From Azolla caroliniana (lineage: Eukaryota > Polypodiophyta): a stretch of 64,000 bases of DNA. The stretch spans positions 2,170,001 through 2,234,000 of the forward strand of contig JBHGNT010000006.1 in assembly GCA_043228905.1 (NCBI GenBank). Reading direction: 5' to 3'. The position numbers and the translations under genes were made by a program. Each line of letters starts with the position of its first letter. The first letter of the stretch is position 1. The notes below the pieces were generated by a model. The model was not told where the DNA came from and did not search any database. It worked only from the letters and a program-made list of their open reading frames with translations. Positions 25,361-35,955 of the stretch are shown here, one piece after another.

Positions 25361-25855
25361 GCTAGACGTTGGAGGGACGACATCACGCCCATTTTGGATT
25401 GTTGACACTTCCGATAGGTGTGACCCAAATATGTGACCCTTTGATTATTGATGGGCTTACTTCTCAGAAAACTTCTCGATGTTCTATAGCTTGAGGGCAA
25501 CAAGCTTTAATGCCTCAATGATGCGTCATTTTTTGCAATGCTAACTACATGATCAACACGTTGTTGATCATGTAAGCACACGAAGCATCCAACCCACATA
25601 CTAGCAAGTGTTACAATTACATAGTTTGGGCACTCAAAGTTCTAATATGGGAACACACAAGTGAAAATCCTAACGATGATTACACATGATAGCACCACTC
25701 TATCATGCACCACCCCAAGCTATTGATTTCTTTAAATGAACCAACTTGAGATTCAAGGAAGTCTTACATGTATATGAGGAATTTGAGGTAATCAACACAT
25801 TGTGTGGTATTGAAGATTATGTCCATTGCCTCAAGGGGTACGTGTTGGAAGAATG

Positions 25856-25953
25856 CGAGAACTTGCTAACTTGTGATTGCTTTAATAATACCAACAACTT
25901 AACACGAGAACTTGCTAACTTGTGATTGCTTTAATAATACCAACAACTTAACA
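25856..25953. repeat. Perfect 49-bp tandem duplication
   Basis: The segment at 25856-25904 is repeated without a mismatch at 25905-25953, so it is very recent. Confidence 0.97.
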
Positions 25954-25999
25954 CCAAGTTCGTGGGATCAAACATTGGTTGTGGGAGAGGTGAAAGATG

Positions 26000-26320
26000 G
26001 ATATCAAGGATCTACCAAAATCATGATTCTAGTTTGTGACCAAATTCAAGATTCTTATATGTGATTGGGATTAGGTCTACACATCATAATGCACAAATAG
26101 GTTGCATAATGGAGGTCTAGCTTTAGGAGGATGACAAGTTTCAACATTATATATCATATGGAAATTTGCTATCAAGCATCCACCAGATAATTTGATTAAA
26201 TTCACGAATCCAATATGTCATTTGGATTAGGCATCATATGTCATATTGCACGATTAAGTCGCATAGTGGAGGCTAGCCTTAGAGGATGGCAAGTTTCAAC
26301 ATTATATACCATATGGAAGC
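26000..26320. repeat. Diverged 155-bp tandem duplication
   Basis: GGATTAGG...CATCATA...GCATA-TGGAGG...CTAGC-TTAG...CAAGTTTCAACATTATAT occurs near 26068-26153 and again near 26224-26308. The shared 3' block is offset by 155 bp. Confidence 0.85.
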
Positions 26321-26886
26321 CTATTTTGGTGATTTTCATTTTATGTAATTTTCATAATTAGCTTGGTTGTTTGTCAACTATTATACAAGAACGCCCAATT
26401 ATCTCCAATGTCATTACTTGATGTAACCCACAATATAACAAAATGGTCTTCCAATTCATGTATGCATTTCAAAGAGCTTTTATGTAGTATGCATTAAAGC
26501 CAACAAGATAACCTTGACATTACGTACTATATATTATTAGTAATTACCATCCACAAAGACCGAATATAGTATATGAGAGAATATAATATATGAGACAAAA
26601 GAAACAAAGAGAGTATAAAGCCATCCACGAAGTTGCAAATCAAATAGTTCTAGAACAAATGAGTTCCTTGTCAAGGGATGTCAAGTTATCTTCATTCGAT
26701 GGGTTTTAATAAAAAGTCACTAACCAAGTACATGCTAGGTCATGCCAATTCTATGGGTTCCTCTACAACCCAAACAACTCTTTTATAAATTAAAGAATGG
26801 CAATAGAGAATAGATAAGCAACCACTAAAAGCTCCTCATTGGAGTAGAAGTTGCATACAAAAGAAATGATAATTAGCTATATTAAA

Positions 26887-27260
26887 AACAAGGATTTTGG
26901 TGGCCTTGAATGATATATAGACATGGACGCCAAAGGGATACATTTATATATATACAAATTTCTCACACGTCAAAGCTCATGTTGATCTTGATTGGTTGAA
27001 GGTAGAGTTAGAGCTCCAAAAAGAAATTGACCTACATCCAAAACAAAGATTTTGGTGGCCTTGAATGATCTATAGACATGGACGCCAAAGGGATACATTT
27101 ATATATATACAAATTTCTCACACGTCAAAGCTCATGTTGATCTTGATTGGTTGAAGGTAGAGTTAGAGCTCCAAAAAGAAATTGAACTACATCCAAAACA
27201 AAGATTTTGGTGGCCTTGAATGATCTATAGACATAGACACCCAAGGGATGGGACTCATAC
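26887..27260. repeat. 155-bp tandem array overlapping the SFR2-like stop codon
   Basis: Units start at about 26893, 27048 and 27203 (the last partial), almost identical. Each copies the final 40 or so codons and stop region of the minus-strand SFR2-like gene plus about 30 bp of flank. Only the outermost unit is in frame with the gene. Confidence 0.95.
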
Positions 27261-28960
27261 TTGCTAAAGCGCCAATCCCGTCGAGAAAAGGGTAGCATGA
27301 TTGGCACATCAAGGCCGCTCAACCCCATGCGTTCAAATGCATCAAGCTCTCGACACAAAGGTCGAAATGTTCGTGACCCAACCAATGCTTGTAAGGTTTC
27401 CCACTCTCGAACCCGTTGTGGGCTCGTGACTAGGCCGCTCTGTGAGATTTCGTGATAAAGATGGAAAGATGGGCGTGGGAGACGAGTCAGATTATGCATA
27501 CGATCAACATGGACGAGCCCGAATTTGGGGCAATAACCATCCGACCATTCCCAATTGTCGGAAAGTGTCCAATGGACGTAACCAAGGACGGGGATACCAA
27601 GGTAGGCAATGGCAAAGTGTAGGGCGATGAGATGCTCAATGAGATAGGGGCGACGCAAAGCATCGAGGGAATCGGCGACACCATTCTCAGTGATAACAAA
27701 TGGGAGGCGCGGAAAGCGCGAATGGAAGGCGGAACGCACGAGGGGAAGACCCTCGGGAAACACAGACCGACCAGCTTCGCTATACTCTTCCTCTTCATCA
27801 AACATCAACCCAGCAATGGAGACCACCTCTTGCCCATAATAGTTGATGCCACAAAAATCAAGATGGGTCTCGATGCTTTGGATCCATGGGAAGTGCATTA
27901 TTCTCCTCACCAAGGCAGCCACCGGAGCATCTAGTAGACTGTAAGGCCTTATCACAGCCACCGCGTGTGCAACCCCTACAAGAATAGATTCATTTCTCAA
28001 CTTGAGCTCTTCGTATGCAGCTGTATGAGCTTTCGTAATGGCCGACATCGCCTTCCCGTACCGACCCCAAGGCGAAATACAAAACAAAAACGATAGACGG
28101 TTAGGATTAGGGTTTAAGACTAAATTAGAGGGCCATAGACCACCAGAGCAATATGTGAGCATGGCAAAGATGTCAGGCTCATTGAAAGTGATCCAGTAGT
28201 CCACAAGATGACCAAAGCTGTCCCGAGCCAAGGCAGCAAATTCAGCAAAATAGGAGGCAGTCCGAATGCCACCATCTGTTGCCACCCATCCCCCATAATC
28301 CATTGCCCATTTCGGCATGGAATGATGGAAGAGGGTTAACATGACACGCATGTCATGAGCATGAACCATCTCCATGATGATCTTATACCTGTTGATGGAC
28401 TCTATATGGGCAGCCATAATCGTACCCCCATGGACATTGGGTTCCATTGGCACGATACGGCCCCAATCGATGCCCATCCGAAAGACTGTGGCACCACTCG
28501 ATCTGGCGAGGATAATCTCCAGCTCAGGATCCGACCAAAAGCGGAGGCGTTCATCCGGCTTTGGCACCTGGCGCCATGAGTGCACTGATGACCCAATCTT
28601 TCTTGCAAATTCTAGCCACATGTCATCCAAACTGTCCTCCACCTGAGCAGGAGCAGTGGCCACGCCGAAGAAGAATTTTCCTCCATTGGCAGTGATGGAG
28701 AAATCAGCTAGCACGGTACTATTGTCGTGAAGATCTCCCTCAAGGGAGGTGGATACGGAATGGTGAATATGATGTGGAATTTGTAATGGAGAAAGGATTA
28801 AGAGGAGGATGGAAGCGAAGAGGTAAAGCACAAGAGAGATGCCCAAAAAGATGGCTATGGTGCTTAACCTGCACATGATATTAGATTTGGGCCCCCAACA
28901 CACATGCCAAGTAGTGAAGTATTCACTCTTTGTTTTTATACTTTTGTCTTTGGGCTGCAT
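27125..28960 (-). CDS. SFR2-like GH1 protein (galactolipid remodelling family), intronless
   Basis: SFR2 is a plastid outer-envelope galactolipid:galactolipid galactosyltransferase built on a GH1 beta-glucosidase fold and needed for freezing tolerance. The 611-aa frame has an N-terminal membrane helix (about 31-58). It matches SFR2 along its length: GKFFFGVATAPAQVEDSLDD, RMGIDWGRI, VMLTLFHHSMPKWAMDYGGW, TFNEP (acid/base Glu 261), GINYYGQE, VITENGV (nucleophile Glu 425), RRPYLIEHL, SDNWEWSDGY, and RRDWRF near the C-terminus. Both catalytic Glu residues are present. Two oddities stand out. Between LEFARK and ERLRFWSDPE there are only about 16 residues, where Arabidopsis SFR2 as I recall it has a long Lys-rich insert. 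And the gene has no introns, while the Arabidopsis gene has several, which suggests a retrocopy or intron loss. It may thus be a plain glycosidase or a diverged SFR2. The last 30 codons lie in a tandem array. Confidence 0.85.
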   Translation of the reverse strand: MQPKDKSIKTKSEYFTTWHVCWGPKSNIMCRLSTIAIFLGISLVLYLFASILLLILSPLQIPHHIHHSVSTSLEGDLHDNSTVLADFSITANGGKFFFGVATAPAQVEDSLDDMWLEFARKIGSSVHSWRQVPKPDERLRFWSDPELEIILARSSGATVFRMGIDWGRIVPMEPNVHGGTIMAAHIESINRYKIIMEMVHAHDMRVMLTLFHHSMPKWAMDYGGWVATDGGIRTASYFAEFAALARDSFGHLVDYWITFNEPDIFAMLTYCSGGLWPSNLVLNPNPNRLSFLFCISPWGRYGKAMSAITKAHTAAYEELKLRNESILVGVAHAVAVIRPYSLLDAPVAALVRRIMHFPWIQSIETHLDFCGINYYGQEVVSIAGLMFDEEEEYSEAGRSVFPEGLPLVRSAFHSRFPRLPFVITENGVADSLDALRRPYLIEHLIALHFAIAYLGIPVLGYVHWTLSDNWEWSDGYCPKFGLVHVDRMHNLTRLPRPSFHLYHEISQSGLVTSPQRVREWETLQALVGSRTFRPLCRELDAFERMGLSGLDVPIMLPFSRRDWRFSKYESHPLGVYVYRSFKATKIFVLDVVQFLFGALTLPSTNQDQHEL

Positions 28961-30494
28961 TCCTAATCGACATATCTAACAACGTGGCAATAAATGACAC
29001 ATCATTGGATATTTATTTTAGTTATCAACCCTTCGATATAGAAAGTAAGGGCCTCTTATGTTGACCCCCTCTCCTTTTTTCCCTAAATAGCAATATATTA
29101 ATTACAGAATGTATAGCTAGGGTTTGCAACAACAAGGAGAACTCCCATTCGGATATGTATTTTAAGCATCCAATATCTCTCTCTGAACCACATAATTATA
29201 TTCATTGTAGGTAAGAACACCATTACAATATTGTTGCCTCCCTACATAGGTAGCGGGAGATTATTCCCAAGTGCCATCAAAGAGCTGCATACCCACATGA
29301 TGAAACAATTCCACGTGCTCTAATGTCCACAATTGCAAAATAAGTAACCTCCAATACCTTAAAATTTGGAACATGATTTCTCTCTTTCTTTCTCTATTCA
29401 CCAACTCTTGAAGTTCATGGAAAACACAAGCAAACACAAGCAAAGACGAGTCTCTATTCACCAAGTCTTGAAGTTCATGGAGGACGCTTGCATCTACTTT
29501 ACTTGACTAGAATTTCTATGCATTGAATTTTTCCCTAACCTCACGAACTCCTTTTCCCAACAATTTTGTTCTATTCATTTTACACGCTTAATAACAATGA
29601 ATTGCAACATTATTTGAGCTGACTATGAAGTTTTTTCTGAAGATCATGTCCCAAGACATGAAGGAATGGTTCCCAAAACGAACCCCCTCCCCCACCCACA
29701 TTAAGATGTGGAACATATATCTTACGAGAAAATAAAGTTTCATTTCTATACCAACATAGGAAATTGGATTTAGCAAAGCCTACATATTTAAAATACCCTC
29801 AATTGTTGTAGATGCAGCCATGCAAACTCCACCAATCATATTTTTTATAGAATTATACCTACAAAAACCCAATGCCTAACCCCATATCGACAAACTTTTA
29901 AAGACCCCAATGTGGCCTATGAGAAGATCAAAATAATAACAACTTGGCAAAGCCTACATAAAGATACCGTAACTCTCACTAGACTAGGATATAGTACCCT
30001 AGATCCTAAACCCCAAGAAAACTATGTGGGCAATGTTTCATCTTACAACTCTAATTTTGCCAATGTATCCACTCATTGTTTATTGAATTTTTGGCAATAT
30101 AGACCCACAAACAACCGAGAAGACCCAAATTGTACACAAATAAATTAGAAATCCGGAGGAATCTCTAAAAAACATCTAGTAATTCTTTTCTAGCGTCCTT
30201 ACATATAGTAGCAGCCAAGAAACATGGAATCAAAAAAGTATACACCATATTCCATAACATGGTCTAAAAGCACAGAAATAAGGGTATGTTAAGTATCCTC
30301 GCAATTAGCATTGAGATTGTCTAACAACATAGAAATACGTGTATATATATATATTACATACACACATATATATACACTCATCAATCAGCATTTTGTTCTA
30401 GAAATGGTGAATCTTTGATGTAGCATTATATGGCTAACATTTCCTTGTCACCCTCACAAATCATTCTCCTTCGTAGATGTGTGTGATGTGTTCA
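28961..30494. other. Spacer between two minus-strand genes
   Basis: Upstream DNA of the SFR2-like gene and 3' flank of the EAF7-like gene. Apart from the 60-bp duplication at 29391-29490 and AT/TA-rich microsatellite-like DNA at 30338-30375, nothing is recognised. Confidence 0.5.
29391..29490. repeat. 60-bp tandem duplication
   Basis: TCTCTATTCACCAA-TCTTGAAG and the following GTTCATGGA recur at 29391 and 29451; the linker is A/C-rich. Confidence 0.85.
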
Positions 30495-33325
30495 TTAGTC
30501 CTTGGTATCATCTTTCTGGTTGAAGAAACTTGGCGGTAAGGAGAACTCTTCCTCGTGCCCCTGAATTTCCTCATCCTCATCCGGTTTCTAAAAATGCAAA
30601 CACACTTTGTTACGCATTGCAATTACGGAGCCCCTATCATTGATATGAGAGAGAGAAAGAGAGCTTACAAGCATTTCAATATTGTAGAATCTGTCCAAGT
30701 GCTGTAGAATTTCATCTGATGTGAAGTGCTGATGTAACCTACAGAAGACTGAAATCAAGACAAAACTCCTGTTTTAACGTTTCAAAACAATAATAAGAGA
30801 AACCATAGATTTCTGGATCTTACCGTTTTTCCAAATATTCCATAAGGCCATACAAGACAAAGTGTCTATGCATTCCTGCAGAATCAAAAAGCATGTAAAC
30901 CTCTCATACTCGCCAATATAAGTAGTATTCAATATTTTATTGAGACTGAGGCCCCTGTCCAATGGGACAGACATTATGATGAAGGAAGAAATTATCTCGT
31001 TTCACATTATCCAAAGTCTTCTCTCATAACACAATTACAAGGTAAAAGGCTCCCAACTTCTCTCAAGTATTACATGGCTTGCAAGTACCTCTCATTCACT
31101 ATAGCTTGTTATTGTATGATCGCCAGAAAAGCAATGTCTTTAGGCTTTCGTAACATGTCACTTGCCCTATGCCAAAAATAGAGAATGCCCTGCAATTAAA
31201 GGGTAGCTTTGCTATACTCGTGCTATTCCCAATTGTAGTGTTCCTAAATAAATGATTTTATACCAATAAAGATTTTAGTTTGGGCAAGGAACAAGTTAAG
31301 ACCACATGAATAGCAACCTATCATTATTGACATAGTTTCAGTATTGTCCTTTTATATCTTGACCCTCCCCAACAAAAGGCTCACTTTATTTACTTAATTG
31401 AATCAGCTACATTCTTTGGGAAACTTCCATACAGGCTACCTTAATATAATGCATCTTCTCTACAAACGACTTAAAGCTAGAGGCTACCCCATCTTTCCTA
31501 CGAACTGGTTTCAACAACATCTCCTATGCAAGCTGGTAAGATCTTCTCAAACACACATCTCATTGACATGCAGAAATGCATTTACATCCATTCAGGCTCG
31601 AACTTGAACATTCTAAGAACTCGAAACACCTCAATCTGCAATGGGATGTTCCTGCGTTTGCACATGCTTCTTCAAAAAGAACCGAACCTACAAGAAATCC
31701 TTAGACCAATCAAGGGTGGGAAAAATCCAAGGAGCCTCCAATCATTCCTAGTCAAGTCTCAACTTTGTAAAATATGTAAGGGTTAGGAATAATGTCAATA
31801 GCTTTTGTTCTAGATAAAGCCATTCCATATAAACTACACTTTCCTCTAAAAGTACACCGACTGGGATTTTTTAGCATCCCTTTTCACCATGACTCATTGG
31901 ATATTCACATCCAACCATGGATTTACCTTAAATTTATATCCTACTCCTTGATTATCCTGCTCCTTTTCTTAACTTTTATACCATAACTATTAATTCCTTA
32001 TCCTTGAACTCCTACATTTAATCATGCATTTTTCGACATTCACCCGATATAATTCTTTTAGAATATTTTCCACCTGAATAAAGTTACTTCATAATATAAT
32101 TCAGTATAATAATCTTAGAATATATTCTTGGTCATGAACAAATGAATTAAAGACTTCAATTTTCTCCTTAATTTTTGAAGTTATATCCTTAGGTAACAAT
32201 ACCCCACTAATTTTTAGCGTCCAACCTAACAAAACCATGAGTAAGTATACAAGGCTAACTACACTAAATTTTTCACTCATATAAGAGAGGTATTTCTCAT
32301 CCATTGATAAATTCATATAGAATGAAACTTTTTCTTAAGCCTTGTCATTTTAACTCTATTTCTATTTTCAACTCTAAGTTTCTACTGTAATGTGAACATT
32401 ATTCTCAAACCCTATCTTTAATCTTAATCCTAATCCTAATCTTTCTTAATTTCTTAATCCTACTTAGTTTTTAACCTTCCGACCTAGCGGTTTAATCTTA
32501 CATCCCCTATTTGCACTTCATGCAAACCACCAAAACTTTAAGCCCTCAACCCCTAAACACTAATACGAAAAGAAATAAGGAGTAAAAATCCCACCTTGTA
32601 ATTTTGCAGGGTGATACATCTCTAGAGCCTCCAGCAATCTGAGCTCGAGCTCCACTTGTTGTAAACCCTGAGGAAGATCAAAGTTTGAATCAGATTTGAA
32701 ACATTGGACATCATACGAATAGATACTGATGAGATGAGTTACATATACAAATAATTGCATATGCGGATTCGTAGAATTTGCATACAAATATACCATGGGG
32801 AATAAAACATACAGACCCTGGGCAAGGAGGATTCACATACATGCTGTGGCCAAGGAGGATCCATACACATGCATGCATTCATGCATAAAATTTATGTACA
32901 CGTTCATATCATGAAGGATAACCACTTTGGGCAAGGAGGATTCAAATACATACCCTGGCCACGGAGGATTCATGCCCATATATATACATACTTATTTACC
33001 CACCTTGGACGAGGGGGATTCCTGCACATACAAACCATTTCAAAGAGAATTCACACACACAAAACGCGTAAGACTCATACGCACACAAAACACGTACACA
33101 ACTATACATACTACACCTATACACGCGTAAATGCAAATACATACACATACACGCAAAATAGAGACACAGACATACCTTGGGCAAGGACGATTCGGAGGAG
33201 AGAGGGGCAGGACCGTGTGTTGTATGGGTGGAGAGGGAAGGGGTTCCTTCTTGCTGGTCTGAGGCCGTCGCCTGCGCACTGTCCGCCATCGCCATCATCG
33301 TCATCGTGGCCATCATCATCATCAT
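30495..33325 (-). CDS. EAF7/MRGBP-like subunit of NuA4 histone acetyltransferase
   Basis: Five exons too short to show as long frames: 33325-33176, 32667-32595, 30875-30824, 30738-30669 and 30587-30495. Together they are 438 nt and code for 145 aa; every junction has GT-AG and matching phase. The folded part reads LRLLEALEMYHPAKLQG, MHRHFVLYGLMEYLEKR, TSDEILQHLDRFYNIEML, then KPDEDEEIQGHEEEFSLPPS. This fits the EAF7/MRGBP family (small helical chromatin proteins that link MRG15 to the NuA4/TIP60 acetyltransferase); the HRHF and HLDxxYN blocks align with the family's xHF and HLxxxYD blocks. The N-terminal 50 residues are disordered and start in a run of Met codons (ATG from 33325, further ATGs at intervals down to 33289), so the real start is ambiguous; MADSAQ is the last option. 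Intron 2 is 1.7 kb. Repeats copying the exon 1 donor lie in intron 1. Confidence 0.8.
32816..33198 (-). repeat. Dispersed copies of the exon 1 donor segment in EAF7-like intron 1
   Basis: A 25-30 bp motif (plus strand CCTTGGGCAAGGAGGATTCA with changes) occurs near 32816, 32846, 32924, 32953, 33003 and 33175. The copy at 33175 spans the real exon 1/intron 1 junction, so on the minus strand the others are GAATCCTCCTTGCCC-like stretches. Two of them, near 32953 and 33003, also end in a GT that could serve as a donor. Confidence 0.8.
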
Positions 33326-33340
33326 CGACAAAAGAGGGGA

Positions 33341-33362
33341 GGGGGGGGGGGGGGGGGGGGGG
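33341..33362. repeat. 22-base G run (C run on the coding strand)
   Basis: An uninterrupted G tract 16 bp upstream of the first ATG of the minus-strand EAF7-like gene. It would be a C tract in the transcript leader if transcription starts upstream of it. Its length may be unreliable because homopolymers are hard to sequence. Confidence 0.9.
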
Positions 33363-35955
33363 ATCCTCTGTACTTCTGCTGGTTTCCCTGTCTTCAGCTT
33401 ATTCCATGTTTTTAATTAACATATATTGCACCAGATTATATAGAAGTATGCTTCTGATTCTCAGATATTGCAAATGTATGCTTGGTCTTTCTTAAACTTC
33501 ATTATATCATATATGTATGTATGCATAGACTTTTCGCTGACTCAAAATAGTCCCTTGCCTTGTCTCGCGTTGGGGAATCAAAATTTACTTGATTCTGTGA
33601 TTATGGCATTTATTGAAACTCTCTTTTGTAACCCCCCACCCCAATAAACAGTGTTATTGTATTCTGCATTGTTGATAGTTGCTATGATTCTTGTTTACGA
33701 CTACATCCACTCTTATAAAAGCTCACTTGGGTGTGTCTATCACGAGGAGTGTTACTCAAGAGAGATATGATAGTCTGAAAACCATGTCGTGTGTGCCATA
33801 AGAGTGGATTTGGGAATGAATATTACAACCGGTGCGGAGGCTTCGTCACTCTCATCTCGACAATCATGACAAACAGATGGTGACTAAGTGATACGTTCAT
33901 GTGCAATGAGCACTTCCCATCTAAAATGTTTTGGCTTGTTAAAGTTGTTGTTAGAGTTGTGCAAAACATAAGATGAGATTGGCATCCTATGATGAACTCT
34001 TGATACCACCGATGTACCACATTGGATAATGTCTTGTGTAACTGACAACCTTCAAGTTGACCTAAACTCCTAATTTAATGAACTTATGATAGAAAGCAAT
34101 GATGTACACCAATAGATTTTGTTTCCAAGACGAATGATCTTATGGATCGAATCTCATATGCAACATATTTCATCAAGATGGATCTTAAGCCTAAATAAAT
34201 ATAACTCTCGAGGATGTTCCAATAAACTATTGTTAGCTTAGAATATAAGGCATAAGATATGAATTAGTTTTAGTATCTGATGTTTAAAATGATAGAATAG
34301 TAGTAATCAACAATTATCAATTCTCTAAACAAAATAATCACATGATGAGAAGTTAGAGATCTAAATGGATGTAATTATTAGCAATGTGGTTTGTTTTTAG
34401 TTATCTTATAATAGAAATGTGAATATATATGAATTAGTGTTGATATATATGATGCAAACATATGATAGATGAAAATAACGCGAGTGAATGATCTATTATA
34501 AATCCATGGATAAGAAGGATCACATAATAGAAAGCTAGAGATATCATTGGATATAACCCAACCTTCACACAAGGCTCAACAGGCAAAACTCATGGAAATG
34601 TTTGTTTAGAGGTCTATTATTATAGACTTGCAATTATATTCTTGTTGATGCACTTTCTTGAATCATAGAAGTTCTCTTTACTCGTCGAAAAGCTCGAATA
34701 ACTTGTATCTTTCCAAGTTTCAAGCATGACCTTCATCCTATGATGACTAGCCACCAAAATTACAAATGTGATTGGTTTGTTAGCTAACGGAGAAAGATTA
34801 TGATGAAGTATTATATTCAAGATGGATTAAACTTTAAACAAGGCAAGATGGTTGTGCTTGGTTTTGAGGATGTGTGAAGGCAAGTGATTGAGAGTGTTGC
34901 ATGATTGAGGGTGCATACATTTGGGATTTTTATTGGATGTGCATTGAAGCATGTGATGAAAGTGATGTTTGATTCCATTATTCTAGGACTCAACAACGTT
35001 GAAAACCTTGTGCTATTACTATTACATTCAACTTCCTTGTTTATGCATCATATGAGATTTGGCGGGTTCTTGGTGTTTGCCATTTGGCCCAACCATGCTT
35101 ACAACTATCTTCATGGTAAGGACTTATGATCCAACTACCCTATAAAAGAACCTATTGGATCGCGTTATCCGACATTATATTGCATGATACTACACAGGGT
35201 TCGATAATGTCACAAAATTTACATTATTCAACTATCTTGATGGACTTTGTCGTGGGTTTACCCTAGAAATGTAGATGCCATCATGCAACCAAGGTTGTAG
35301 TTTATGGCATCACAAGAATGACACTATGCATTCCTTCCCCCAACCATTGTAATAGTTCAAACACTTGGAGAAAATTATTATACATTATATAGTCTATTGA
35401 AGACATTGTCAATAACGGGCTCCCAAATTCACCAAACATCCTTAGCATGTAGATTCAATAACCTGGAAACCCGATTATGTATGTCATCCATGAATCATCT
35501 TGTTTGGGATAACTATTATCCAAATATTGAATCTATAGTATGTTTATAGTAGTATACGGTTTCAAGCCAAAACCACTAAATGCTACTAAGCTTGTAAGTG
35601 TGGAGTACAATTCATAGTCTTAAAACTCTATAAGAATGTGGCAAAATTTATGGAAGCCATCAATGTTAACCATGTTTACTCCACAAGGGCATGTAGGTGT
35701 AACCAAAGGGTACAAACAAGATATGAACATGCAAGCGTCCTAGGTTGTCTTCTCCATATCACGGACAATTCCAAGTTATTAAGACTATTAATGACATGCC
35801 TTGTAAACTAGAGTTACATCCAAAATCAAAAGCCTTCATAGATATGTGTGTATGCAGCCTACAGGCATGCATGCATTCATGTATGTATGTATGATATATG
35901 TATTATGTATATATGTATGTATGTAGATGTGAATGTGGATCATAGAAGCAGAACA
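33363..35955. other. Spacer between divergent genes
   Basis: About 2.6 kb between the EAF7-like gene (-) and the epimerase gene (+); it should hold both promoters. The last 100 bp is rich in ATGTATGTATGTAT and GCATGCAT blocks (35865-35925). No gene recognised; frames such as 33823-34020 and 34905-35129 carry no family signature. Confidence 0.5.

Larger units (their letters stand above)
24063..27124. other. Spacer between invertase promoter and SFR2-like 3' end
   Basis: The first 600-800 bases should contain the promoter and leader of the minus-strand invertase gene. From 25.0 to 27.2 kb the spacer is largely short tandem duplications, listed separately. No gene recognised; the 78-codon frame at 24459-24695 has no family signature. 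Confidence 0.5.

Noticed and set aside
35848-35955. Upstream extension of the epimerase
   Set aside because: It would start at a non-ATG codon and translate ATGTATGT-type simple repeats; the ATG at 35956 gives a normal start.
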